Assembly (NCBI GenBank): GCA_022735835.1
Contig: DYZU01000081.1
Span: 1 to 42,125 of the forward strand
From: Thermincola sp.
GTDB lineage: Bacteria > Bacillota > Thermincolia > Thermincolales > UBA2595
Direction of reading: 5' to 3'
Length of the DNA stretch: 42,125 nt
Position 1 is the stretch's first letter, and each line of letters starts with the position of its first letter. Positions 1 through 7,928 of the stretch are shown here, piece after piece. The position numbers and the translations under genes are program-made. The notes beneath the pieces are model-generated. The model had not been told where the DNA came from, made no database searches, and saw nothing but the letters and a program-made list of their open reading frames with translations.

Positions 1-341
1 ACCGGACGCCCTTCCGGTCTCGGCCCCACCGGACGCCCTTCCGGTCTCGGCCCCACCGGACGCCCTTCCGGTCTCGGCCCCACCGGACGCCCTTCCGGTC
101 TCGGCCCCACCGGACGCCCTTCCGGTCTCGGCCCTACCGGACGGCCTTCCGGCCTCGGCCCCACCGGACGCCCTTCCGGTCTCGGCCCCACCGGACGCCC
201 TTCCGGTCTCGGCCCTACCGGACGGCCTTCCGGCCTCGGCCCCACCGGACGGCCTTCCGGCCTCGGCCCCACCGGACGCCCTTCCGGCCTCGGCCCCACC
301 GGACGCCCTTCCGGCCTCGGCCCCACCGGACGCCCTTCCGG
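1..341 (-). repeat. 27-bp tandem repeat array inside infB
   Basis: Twelve complete 27-bp units lie head to tail from 1 to 324, with a partial thirteenth at 325-341. Read on the minus strand, each encodes GPRPEGRPV. Units differ only at synonymous positions (CGT context GGGCGT or GGCCGT, AGA or AGG, GTG or GTA). Units 4-6 (82-162) and 7-9 (163-243) are identical as 81-bp blocks, showing a recent three-unit duplication. The array has no spacers and stays in frame, so it is a coding minisatellite. It extends left of the window, so total copy number is unknown. Confidence 0.97.
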
Positions 342-584
342 CTGGCCTTCAATTTTATCCGGTTTAGGACCATTGTCGGGCTTCAGCACAGGCTTCTCCT
401 TTGTTTTCCGTTTCGTCTTTTTCTGACTTTCCTTTTGACTATCTAGAATTGAGGCAACTTCTTCATCTTGCAGGGTACTCATATGGTTTTTTACATTTAT
501 CCCCAGATCAGCAAGTTTGGCAATCAGTTCCTTGCTTTCCATACCTAAATTTTTTGCCAATTCATAAACACGAACTTTCCCCAT
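1..584 (-). CDS. infB: Translation initiation factor IF-2, N-terminal part (runs off the window)
   Basis: The visible 194 residues are the N-terminus of IF-2, the GTPase that brings fMet-tRNA to the 30S subunit. The start ATG at 584 follows a GGGGGTGA ribosome site. Residues 1-50 form the small IF2_N helical domain ([14 protein letters not shown], then [10 protein letters not shown]). A Lys-rich linker follows (about 50-80). From about residue 81 the protein is a perfect tandem array of the nonapeptide GPRPEGRPV, which continues past base 1. The GTPase and C-terminal domains lie outside the window, so identity rests on the N-domain and on the nusA-ylxR-ylxQ-infB order. IF-2 linkers are often low complexity, but so regular a repeat is unusual. 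It starts 33 nt after the ylxQ stop, consistent with one operon. Confidence 0.93.
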   Translation of the reverse strand, partial: MGKVRVYELAKNLGMESKELIAKLADLGINVKNHMSTLQDEEVASILDSQKESQKKTKRKTKEKPVLKPDNGPKPDKIEGQPEGRPVGPRPEGRPVGPRPEGRPVGPRPEGRPVGPRPEGRPVGPRPEGRPVGPRPEGRPVGPRPEGRPVGPRPEGRPVGPRPEGRPVGPRPEGRPVGPRPEGRPVGPRPEGRP

Positions 585-617
585 CTTTTCACCCCCGTTT
601 TTCTCTTTCTAACCGGG

Positions 618-935
618 TCAGAAAGCCAATCTTTCCCTTTTAATTAATTGCTGCAGTTTTCTGGCAAAATTCTCCTCAGTGATAACGGCCACCGATCTAG
701 GTGATTTCCCTATGGCGGCGCCCATAGGCATTTTCTCTCCGTACTCTAGCCAAGGTATTTTCTTAAATTTTGCCAGATTAATGAAATGCTCCTTGGTTTT
801 ATGTGACGCATCTGCGGCCACTAAAAGCAGTTTGGCTCTATCATTTTTAATCGCGGCTTCAGCGGCGGCATCCCCTGAACAAACCTGCCCCGCACGCTGG
901 GCAAGTCCCAAAAAATCATAAATTTTTTGGTCCAC
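618..935 (-). CDS. ylxQ: L7Ae/L30e-family RNA-binding protein YlxQ
   Basis: A 105-residue protein of the L7Ae/L30e/S12e/Gadd45 family, whose members bind kink-turn RNA. The family look is clear: an N-terminal helix with FLGLAQRAGQVCSG, a middle strand AKLLLVAADAS, then KEHFINLAKFKKIPW and GAAIGKSPRSVAVI near residues 73-86, which matches the RNA-contacting loop. The start is GTG at 935. The gene overlaps the end of ylxR by 20 nt, which suggests translational coupling. Its exact RNA target is not known from the sequence; the conserved position between nusA/ylxR and infB suggests a role in ribosome or RNP biology. Family assignment is firm, function less so. Confidence 0.9.
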   Translation of the reverse strand: MDQKIYDFLGLAQRAGQVCSGDAAAEAAIKNDRAKLLLVAADASHKTKEHFINLAKFKKIPWLEYGEKMPMGAAIGKSPRSVAVITEENFARKLQQLIKRERLAF

Positions 936-1200
936 TGTGGCTCACCAACCGGTCTCTCAGTTTTTCCAGGATTTCCGGGGGGATAGACTGCTGAAAAGCC
1001 TTTTCCAGTCTTTTTGCTTTTAGCGCTTTATGCAAGCATTCCTCTTGAGGACAGATATATGCCCCCCGGCCTGACCGTTTGCCTCCGGAATCTATCTCAA
1101 TCAAGTTTTCAGGGGTTCTGACTACCCTGATAAGCTCTTTTTTGGGTTTCATTTCCTGGCAGCCCAGGCACATCCGCATCGGGATTTTCTTTATCTTCAT
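916..1200 (-). CDS. ylxR: YlxR/RnpM-family RNA-binding protein
   Basis: A 94-residue YlxR (DUF448) protein. The hallmark motifs are present: PMRMCLGCQEMKPKKELIRVVR near the N-terminus, then SGRGAYICPQEECLHKALKAKRLEKAF. The CxxC and C-x4-C pairs resemble a small metal-binding or structural site. In Bacillus the homologue has been reported to bind and modulate RNase P RNA (RnpM). I chose ATG 1200 because AAGGAG sits 6-9 nt upstream; an upstream TTG at 1206 is too close to it. It lies 15 nt after nusA and overlaps ylxQ, so the three are co-transcribed. Confidence 0.93.
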   Translation of the reverse strand: MKIKKIPMRMCLGCQEMKPKKELIRVVRTPENLIEIDSGGKRSGRGAYICPQEECLHKALKAKRLEKAFQQSIPPEILEKLRDRLVSHSGPKNL

Positions 1201-1215
1201 CTTCAACTCTCCTTA

Positions 1216-2856
1216 TCAGGTTTCATCTTCGAGCTCTTCCAGGTATTCACCTACTTCTTCAACTGACAATTTCTTGCGTCTACCGCCCTTTTTCCCCGCT
1301 TTTTTCCGGGTATCGGCCAACTTTTCTTTCTTTTTGGACTTTTTGCCTTTCTTCGGCATATCATCTTCATCGTCATCGGAATAGAATTCAGGCTCCCGTT
1401 TTAAATCCCCGTAGGTTTCTTCATCACCTTGAAACTGTTCGTCGTCGTAATATTGCTCGTCATAATATTCTTCAGGATAATACTCGTCGTCATCATAATA
1501 CTGCTCATTATAATTCTCCTCGTACTCCGCTTCTTCCCCGGGCCGGCCTTCCCCGCTATATTCTTCGTCCTCCGGGACGTATTCTTCCTCATAGTCGTAG
1601 TCCTGGTATTCTTCTTCGTATTCTCCCCAATCTTCATAATCGCCCTGTTCGCTTTCATCATATTCGTCCTGGTAATACTCTTCTCCCGCGTACTCTTCTT
1701 CCACGTATTCGCCTTCGGCGTATTCTTCTTCCGGATACTCGTTTTCCATATACTCATCTTCCAGGTATTCGTCTTCCAGGTATTCACCCACCTGATCAAA
1801 ATATTCTTCATTTTCCATAATCTCTTCCATCTGGGATTCGCTCTTGATATCTATTTTCCAGCCGGTCAGTTTAGCGGCCAGCCGGGCATTTTGCCCCTCT
1901 TTTCCGATGGCCAGTGATAATTGATAGTCAGGTACAACAACCCTAGCCACCTTATCATCCTCAAAAATGGCGACATCCACTACCTTGGCAGGGCTTAAGG
2001 CGTTGGCCACAAACTTTGCCGGGTCCTGGTTCCATTTAACGATATCAATTTTTTCACCTTTCAGCTCATTGACAATGGTCTGAACTCTCATCCCTTTAGG
2101 CCCCACGCAGGCACCTACCGGGTCAACGTTTTCATCCCGTGAGTAAACGGCAATTTTCGAACGTGCTCCGGCCTCGCGGGCCACGGATTTCAGTTCTACG
2201 ATCCCGTCGTGAATTTCAGGCACTTCCAGCTCGAAAAGCCTCTTCAAAAGGCCGGGGTGGGTTCTGGAAACCAGGATCTGCGGACCTTTGGTGGTCTTTT
2301 TAACCTCAACTATGTATGTTTTCAGCCTGTCACCGTGTTTATATTCTTCACCGGGAATTTGTTCAGTCGGTCCGAGAATTGCCTCTGTCTTACCCAAGTC
2401 TATGTAAATATTTTTTTGGTCTTGCCGCTGGACAATTCCGGTAACAATATCACCTTCACGGTTGGAAAACTCTTCGTAAATTATACCTCTTTCAGCTTCC
2501 CTGATTCTCTGTACAACCACCTGTTTGGCTGTCTGGGCCGCAATGCGGCCGAAATCCCTTGGAGTAACTTCTATTTCTACTATGTCACCCAATTCATACC
2601 TGGGGTCTTTTTCCCGGGCTTCTTCCAGAGATATTTCGCTTCTTTCGTCTTCCACTTTTTCAACAACGGTTTTTCTGGCGTAAACCTTTATCTCCCCGGT
2701 CGACCTGTCAATGTTAACCCTTACATTCTGCAGCGAACCGAAGTTTCTCTTGTAGGCTGAAATCAAGGCAGCTTCAAGGGCTTCCAGGAGTATCTCCATG
2801 GAGATGCCTTTTTCCCGTTCGAGTTCCTCCAAGGCTTCGATGAACTCAGTATTCAT
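1216..2856 (-). CDS. nusA: Transcription elongation/termination factor NusA with long acidic-Tyr C-terminal tail
   Basis: A 546-residue protein; typical Firmicutes NusA ends near residue 350-370. Residues 1-345 are a normal NusA: N-terminal RNA polymerase-binding domain ([18 protein letters not shown]), S1 domain ([21 protein letters not shown]) and two KH domains ([12 protein letters not shown] and [19 protein letters not shown]). From about 350 to 499 the chain is almost all Glu, Asp and Tyr, with about 30 tyrosines, beginning as a five-residue periodic run. Residues 500-530 are Lys/Arg-rich, and the last 16 are acidic again. ATG 2856 is preceded by AGGAGG about 12 nt upstream; the TTG at 2877 lies at that site. 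The tail is in frame and uninterrupted, so it is not a frameshift artefact. Confidence 0.97.
   Translation of the reverse strand: MNTEFIEALEELEREKGISMEILLEALEAALISAYKRNFGSLQNVRVNIDRSTGEIKVYARKTVVEKVEDERSEISLEEAREKDPRYELGDIVEIEVTPRDFGRIAAQTAKQVVVQRIREAERGIIYEEFSNREGDIVTGIVQRQDQKNIYIDLGKTEAILGPTEQIPGEEYKHGDRLKTYIVEVKKTTKGPQILVSRTHPGLLKRLFELEVPEIHDGIVELKSVAREAGARSKIAVYSRDENVDPVGACVGPKGMRVQTIVNELKGEKIDIVKWNQDPAKFVANALSPAKVVDVAIFEDDKVARVVVPDYQLSLAIGKEGQNARLAAKLTGWKIDIKSESQMEEIMENEEYFDQVGEYLEDEYLEDEYMENEYPEEEYAEGEYVEEEYAGEEYYQDEYDESEQGDYEDWGEYEEEYQDYDYEEEYVPEDEEYSGEGRPGEEAEYEENYNEQYYDDDEYYPEEYYDEQYYDDEQFQGDEETYGDLKREPEFYSDDDEDDMPKKGKKSKKKEKLADTRKKAGKKGGRRKKLSVEEVGEYLEELEDET
1660..1788 (-). repeat. 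Degenerate 15-bp repeats encoding the YxExE run of NusA
   Basis: On the minus strand this stretch encodes successive five-residue units of the form Y-x-E-x-E ([35 protein letters not shown]). The DNA units are 15 bp and diverged at several positions, so the array is older than the infB array 1.3 kb away. Downstream to about 1360 the acidic-Tyr composition continues without strict periodicity. Confidence 0.85.
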
Positions 2857-2891
2857 TTTTTTTGCAAACCTCCTCAATTTTCAATTGTCTA

Positions 2892-3353
2892 TTAAAAATC
2901 AGCTTCCAGCCGGACTTTTGCCACCTTTTCCATCGGCAAAGCCAACTGTTTACCTTTAATGTTAATCAGTAATGTTCCGTCGTTTAAGCCTGCCAACTCG
3001 CCCACAAATTCTCTCTGTCCTTCAACCGGCGAGAAGGTCGAGGCCCGCACTTTTCGCCCGCTGAACCTGATAAAATCTTCCGGTTTTTTTAAGGGCCGTT
3101 CAATTCCCGGTGACGAAACTTCCAAAATATACGATTGGGGAATGGGATCTTTTTCATCAAGCAGCTTGCCCAGTCTTTCCGATACGGTCTGACAGTCGTT
3201 ATGAGTAACACCTGTCGGTTTATCTATGAAAACCCTTAGAAACCAGGATCCGCCTTCTTTTACATACTCCACATCTACCAATTCCAGCCCCAGGGCCCCG
3301 GTAATCTTTTCAGACATTTCCCTGACGGTGTCTTCAATTTTTGTTTTGCCCAC
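2892..3353 (-). CDS. rimP: Ribosome maturation factor RimP
   Basis: A 153-residue RimP, needed for 30S subunit maturation. The N-terminal domain shows GLELVDVEYVKEGGSWFLRVFIDKP, followed by NDCQTVSERLGKLLDEKDPIP and the signature YILEVSSPGIERPLKKPEDF; the C-terminal SH3-like domain has GTLLINIKGKQLALPMEKVAKVRL. I prefer GTG 3353 as start because GGAGGT lies 7 nt upstream; the ATG at 3383 would add 10 residues and has no ribosome site. It is the first gene of the rimP-nusA-ylxR-ylxQ-infB operon and lies 35 nt before the nusA start codon. Confidence 0.95.
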   Translation of the reverse strand: MGKTKIEDTVREMSEKITGALGLELVDVEYVKEGGSWFLRVFIDKPTGVTHNDCQTVSERLGKLLDEKDPIPQSYILEVSSPGIERPLKKPEDFIRFSGRKVRASTFSPVEGQREFVGELAGLNDGTLLINIKGKQLALPMEKVAKVRLEADF

Positions 3354-3449
3354 AGCCTTTACCTCCGGTTTATTTTTATTCATATTAACTATTGTACCAT
3401 CGATCCATAACCCTTATACCCCGGCCAAATCGGTTCCCTGTAATGCGAA

Positions 3450-3470
3450 AGAGTGGGTGTCCCCCACTCT
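3450..3470 (-). promoter_or_regulatory. Leader hairpin upstream of rimP-nusA (possible weak terminator/attenuator)
   Basis: A perfect 8-bp stem (AGAGTGGG / CCCACTCT) with a 5-nt loop. On the minus strand it is followed by TTCGCATT, an interrupted U-tract. It sits about 45-65 nt downstream of the predicted transcription start and about 100 nt before the rimP start. The stem is seen directly; its action as an attenuator is inference. Confidence 0.5.
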
Positions 3471-3519
3471 GACATCGAATAGGTTTGGGTTGTAGCTTAG
3501 ACAAAATCACATCATAAAT

Positions 3520-3548
3520 AGTGTAACACATCTTACGCCTGTTGACAA
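3520..3548 (-). promoter_or_regulatory. Sigma-A-type promoter for the rimP-nusA-infB operon
   Basis: On the minus strand, -35 TTGTCA (3548-3543, 5 of 6 to consensus) and -10 TACACT (3525-3520, 4 of 6) are separated by exactly 17 bp. Transcription would start near 3513, giving a leader of about 160 nt before the rimP GTG. It lies in the 215-bp gap between polC and rimP, and no clear terminator separates it from polC, so read-through is also possible. Confidence 0.65.
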
Positions 3549-3568
3549 GATAACAATAACAATGTTTT

Positions 3569-6500
3569 TTAAAACAGAACCATCTGGTCTGTTTCCGGGA
3601 GACCGTGAAGGCATCCGTGCCTGTGCATAATTTCTATTATCGGTTTGCTGACCTTGGCCCTGTTCCGCAAATCTTCAATAGATGTAAACATCCTTTGCCT
3701 GCGGGCCCTGGTGATGTTCCTGGCTGCCGTTTCGCCCAATCCCTGCAGAGCTACGAAAGGAGGCAGCAAGCCGTTTTCCGTAATGAGGAATTTGGTGGCA
3801 TGCGACTGTTCCAGGTTCACCGGGAGCATCTTAATTCCACGTTCGTACATTTCCAGCGCCACTTCCAGGATGGTAAGGAGGTTTTTCTCCTTGGCGGTAG
3901 CTTCATTACCCTTGCATTCTATTTCTTCTATTTTGCTCCTGATAAAACTGCTGCCCTGCACTACTATATCGGCATCGAATTCATCTGCCCGGACGGTAAA
4001 ATATGTCGCATAAAAAGCCTCCGGGTAGTGAACCTTGAAATAAGCGATCCGGTAAGCCATCATCACATAAGCGACCGCATGAGCTTTAGGAAACATGTAT
4101 TTAATTTTCTGGCACGACCGGATATACCATTCCGGGACATTGTGCTGAATCATACATTTCTCGTCTTCCGGCTTAACACCCTTGCCTTTCCGCACTCCCT
4201 CCATTATTTTGAAAGCCTGCTTAGGTTCAAGCCCCTTTTGAATGAGAAAAATCATTATATCATCCCGGGCGGAAATAGCTTCAGATAATTTGCAAACCCC
4301 CTCCCGGATCAGGTCCTGGGCATTGTTAAGCCATACGTCTGTCCCGTGAGAAAATCCGGATATTCTGACCAGTTCGGAAAAAGTAGTCGGTCTCGTATCC
4401 TCCAGCATCTGCCTGACAAACTTTGTGCCAAACTCCGGAATACCGTAGCTTCCTACTTTTGACCTGATCTGTTCAGGGGTAACTCCCAGGACTTCCACTC
4501 CTGAAAATATTTTCATTGTCTCTGGCTCATCAAGGGGAATTGTCCTGGCATCAACCCCAGTCAGGTCTTCCAGCATCTTAATGACTGTCGGGTCGTCATG
4601 CCCCAGGATGTCCAGCTTGACAATCCGGCCGGAGATGGAATGGTAGTCAAAGTGGGTTGTAACAACTCCCGATTTTTTGTCATCAGCAGGGTACTGGAGC
4701 GGGGTAAATTTATAAACATCCATATCACGGGGGATTACCATTACCCCCCCGGGGTGTTGTCCGGTAGTCCTTTTCACCCCGGTACACCCTTCCACCATGC
4801 GGTCCGTTTCCGGCTTGCGCTTGGCTATTCCACGCTCTTCCAGAAACTTCTGTACGAACCCGTAAGCCGTTTTATCCGCCACTGTGGCTATTGTACCGGC
4901 TCTGAAGACATGCCCCCGGCCAAAAAGCTCTTCAATGTATTTATGGGCCCGGGGTTGGTAATCTCCCGAAAAGTTAAGATCTATGTCCGGGACTTTGTCC
5001 CCTTCAAATCCCAAGAATACTTCAAACGGGATGTCAAAACCGTCTTTTTGATATAGGGCTCCGCATTTCGGACAGTTTTTGTCCGGCAGGTCAGCTCCAC
5101 ACCCGTATGATCCGTCCTGGATAAACTCGCTGCTTTTGCATTGCGGGCAAATATAGTGCGGCGGTAGTGGGTTAACTTCGGTTATTCCCGTCAAGGTGGC
5201 TACCAACGAAGACCCGACTGAGCCCCGGGATCCAACCAGGTACCCGTCTTCATTGGATTTTTTCACCAGCTTGTGGGCAATCAGATACAAAACCGCGAAA
5301 CCGTTGCTGATAATCGAATGAAGTTCTTTTTCAATCCTTTTTTGGACAATCTCGGGAAGCCGGTCACCATAGACGGATTTTGCTCTAGACCATGTCATAT
5401 CCGCAATCTGTGTCTCGGCGCCTTCAATCTTTGGCGGGAAGAATTCGTCCGGCATGGGCTTAACATCCTGGACCCGGTCTGCAATCAGGCGCGGGTTCCC
5501 GACCACCACTTCCCAGGCCTGCTCCTCCCCCAGATAAGAGAATTCTGTCAGCATCTCTTCTGTGGTTTTAAAATACAGCGGCGCCTGGTCATTAGCATCC
5601 TCGTAGCCCTGGCCGGCCATCAGCACCTGCCTGAACAGGCCGTCTGCCGGCTCCAGGAAATGTACGTCACCGGTAGCCACCACCGGCTTGTTAAGGTCCT
5701 TCCCCAGTTCGACGATGTCCCGGTTCATCTGCCGCAAGGATTCATTCTCCTGAACCCGCCCCTGGCGAACCAGAAATTCATTGTTTCCCGTGGGCTGAAT
5801 TTCCAGGTAATCATAAAACGCAGCAATTTCTTTGAGCTTTTCCCGGTCTGCCCCGTCCAGGTAAGCGCTGATAAGCTCACCGGCTTCACAGGCCGAACCG
5901 ATTAGCAAACCCTCCCGCCTTTTGACAAGTTCGCTTCTGGGAATTCTCGGATGACGGTAGTAGTAATTGAGATGGGATAAGGTAACCAATTCATAAAGGT
6001 TTCGCAGGCCCGCCTGGTTTTGTGCTAACAGAACTATATGATAGCTTTTCAGTTTATCCAGATTAATGTGTTTGACCAAGTCGTTGATTTGATCAAGGCT
6101 GTTAATTCCCCGGTCAACAAGCAGTTCCACCATTTTGACAAATATTTCAGCCGTGGCATGAGCGTCATCAACTGCCCGGTGATGTCTTTCCAGAGCAACG
6201 CCAAATTCTTCGGCCAGGTTCTTTAGTTTATGGTTTTTCAGTTTTGGCAGGAGAGCCCTGGCCAGGCTCAGGGTGTCTACCACCGGGTTTTCCAATTCCT
6301 TTCTGGCTGTCCGCGTTAGGTTAACCCGGATAAAACCTGTATCAAACTGGGCGTTATGGGCGACCAGAACGGCTGATCCCACAAATTCCATAAACTGAGG
6401 CAGTACCATTTCTATTCCGTCAGCGCCGTCAATCATTTCAGGCAGTATTCCTGTTAATCTTTGAACCTCAGCAGGTATTGCGTTTTGCGGCCTGACAATC

Positions 6501-7900
6501 CTGCTAAAACTGCCAATAATCCGCCCGTTTTTTATTTTAACCGCGCCAATTTCGATAATTTCGTTGACAGTAGGAGAAAGCCCGGTGGTTTCCAGGTCGA
6601 AAACCACAAATTCTTCTTCAGCCAGCAGTCCCGGACGGGGTTTAATGACTATTGGCACCCCGTCATCAATCAGGTAACCTTCCATCCCGTAGATTATTTT
6701 TATGCCGTATTTTTTCCCGGCTTCGTATGCGTCCGGAAAAGCCTGAACCACGCCGTGGTCAGTAACGGCAACGGCCGGGTGGCCCCATTTGGCGGCAGTA
6801 CTAACTGCGTCCATAACTCCCGTGACACCGTCCATGGCACTCATCTTGGTGTGCAGATGAAGCTCCACCCTCTTTTCCGCGGCGTTGTCCGACCTGGCCG
6901 GATATTCCGTAATATTGACGTCCGTGGCCATCACGGTAAGCTCCTGGGAAAATTTATCCTGCCGGACGGGGCCCCGGACTTTAACCCAGATCCCTTTTTG
7001 CAGGGCCATGGAAATTCTGTCCCCGTCTTTTGCATCTGCGAACAATTTTACAGTGATGCTGTCAGTAAAATCGGTTATGTCAAAGCTTATGAGATTGCGC
7101 CCGCTTTTTAACCGGCGGACTTCACGGTTTATAATCCGGCCCTGCACAACAACGCTCTTTTCTTCCTCAACCACCTGTTGAATCTCCACCGGAGCCTCTG
7201 TTATAACCCTGCCCGCCAGAGACCCGGGTCCCGGCTCATTGGCCCGTCTCTGGCAAGGTCGGCTTGGTGTATCTGGCCTAGATGTTTCCACCCGTTGAGC
7301 TGCCAGGGCCCTGAGGTATTCTTCTTCCTGGCGGGAAATCCACCGGGCAAATTCACATTCATCCTCTTCAAGAATATGAATGCTTACCCCAACTTCTATA
7401 CCGAACTCCCGCCTGACAAGGTCTGAGATTTGCCCCGCCACCTGCCGCTGTTTAAATATATCCCCGGCCACCTGACTTTTGACAAATAACTGGAGGTTGT
7501 TTCCATGCACCGTTTTGGAGGCGGAAACCAGCCATCCCAGGAGGACGGGGTGTTTTCTGACAACGGCATACACAATGTCTTCCCAGTAATTTTGTATAAT
7601 TTGATCCAGGGTTAATGCGGGTATATTATAACGGATGCAAAAATCCACCTCTTCCAGACCGGGAATTTGCCGGGCCAGTTCCTGCGAAAATTCATTAATG
7701 AGTCTCTTGCTGACCAGCCTGTCCAGCACTACATGAACATACCATTTCTTTTCAGAAGTGCTGATTTCCACTTTTTCCACGGTAGCCTTTCTCATGGCCT
7801 CTTTAAAATCATCAGGCAAAGCCGACTTTTCTATATAATTGCAAAAATGTAGAACGGCTGGGCGCCGTTCTATATTTGGCTCCGGTAATATCGATGCCAA
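3569..7900 (-). CDS. polC: DNA polymerase III alpha subunit, Gram-positive PolC type
   Basis: A PolC of about 1443 residues, the replicative polymerase of low-GC Gram-positives. In order: N-terminal domain and OB fold (to about 340), first half of the PHP domain (HLHTKMSAMDGVTG, about 346), an inserted DnaQ-like 3'-5' exonuclease (FVVFDLETTG, about 432), rest of PHP, a four-Cys zinc site (CPQC...CPKC, about 917-945), the catalytic palm with PDIDLNFSGDYQ (about 970), then fingers and a C-terminal duplex-binding region. Start: an ATG at 7966 would overlap the mgtC-like gene by 38 nt and lacks a ribosome site, whereas TTG 7900 has GGGGGG 6 nt upstream and leaves a 28-nt gap. The function is certain; the start is inference. 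Confidence 0.96.
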   Translation of the reverse strand: MASILPEPNIERRPAVLHFCNYIEKSALPDDFKEAMRKATVEKVEISTSEKKWYVHVVLDRLVSKRLINEFSQELARQIPGLEEVDFCIRYNIPALTLDQIIQNYWEDIVYAVVRKHPVLLGWLVSASKTVHGNNLQLFVKSQVAGDIFKQRQVAGQISDLVRREFGIEVGVSIHILEEDECEFARWISRQEEEYLRALAAQRVETSRPDTPSRPCQRRANEPGPGSLAGRVITEAPVEIQQVVEEEKSVVVQGRIINREVRRLKSGRNLISFDITDFTDSITVKLFADAKDGDRISMALQKGIWVKVRGPVRQDKFSQELTVMATDVNITEYPARSDNAAEKRVELHLHTKMSAMDGVTGVMDAVSTAAKWGHPAVAVTDHGVVQAFPDAYEAGKKYGIKIIYGMEGYLIDDGVPIVIKPRPGLLAEEEFVVFDLETTGLSPTVNEIIEIGAVKIKNGRIIGSFSRIVRPQNAIPAEVQRLTGILPEMIDGADGIEMVLPQFMEFVGSAVLVAHNAQFDTGFIRVNLTRTARKELENPVVDTLSLARALLPKLKNHKLKNLAEEFGVALERHHRAVDDAHATAEIFVKMVELLVDRGINSLDQINDLVKHINLDKLKSYHIVLLAQNQAGLRNLYELVTLSHLNYYYRHPRIPRSELVKRREGLLIGSACEAGELISAYLDGADREKLKEIAAFYDYLEIQPTGNNEFLVRQGRVQENESLRQMNRDIVELGKDLNKPVVATGDVHFLEPADGLFRQVLMAGQGYEDANDQAPLYFKTTEEMLTEFSYLGEEQAWEVVVGNPRLIADRVQDVKPMPDEFFPPKIEGAETQIADMTWSRAKSVYGDRLPEIVQKRIEKELHSIISNGFAVLYLIAHKLVKKSNEDGYLVGSRGSVGSSLVATLTGITEVNPLPPHYICPQCKSSEFIQDGSYGCGADLPDKNCPKCGALYQKDGFDIPFEVFLGFEGDKVPDIDLNFSGDYQPRAHKYIEELFGRGHVFRAGTIATVADKTAYGFVQKFLEERGIAKRKPETDRMVEGCTGVKRTTGQHPGGVMVIPRDMDVYKFTPLQYPADDKKSGVVTTHFDYHSISGRIVKLDILGHDDPTVIKMLEDLTGVDARTIPLDEPETMKIFSGVEVLGVTPEQIRSKVGSYGIPEFGTKFVRQMLEDTRPTTFSELVRISGFSHGTDVWLNNAQDLIREGVCKLSEAISARDDIMIFLIQKGLEPKQAFKIMEGVRKGKGVKPEDEKCMIQHNVPEWYIRSCQKIKYMFPKAHAVAYVMMAYRIAYFKVHYPEAFYATYFTVRADEFDADIVVQGSSFIRSKIEEIECKGNEATAKEKNLLTILEVALEMYERGIKMLPVNLEQSHATKFLITENGLLPPFVALQGLGETAARNITRARRQRMFTSIEDLRNRAKVSKPIIEIMHRHGCLHGLPETDQMVLF

Positions 7901-7928
7901 AAGTTTCCCCCCGAATCCAATTATTACG

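Noticed and set aside
1-341. Regular 27-bp repeats resembling a CRISPR array at first sight
   Set aside because: Units are head to tail without spacers and remain in the infB reading frame, so this is a coding repeat.
401-643. Plus-strand open frame over the infB start
   Set aside because: It lies opposite the conserved IF-2 N-domain and shows no recognisable protein features.
1429-1917. Plus-strand reading frame encoding a very hydrophobic protein
   Set aside because: It is the antisense of the NusA acidic tail; GAA/GAT/TAT codons read backwards give hydrophobic codons. No ribosome site or neighbour supports it.
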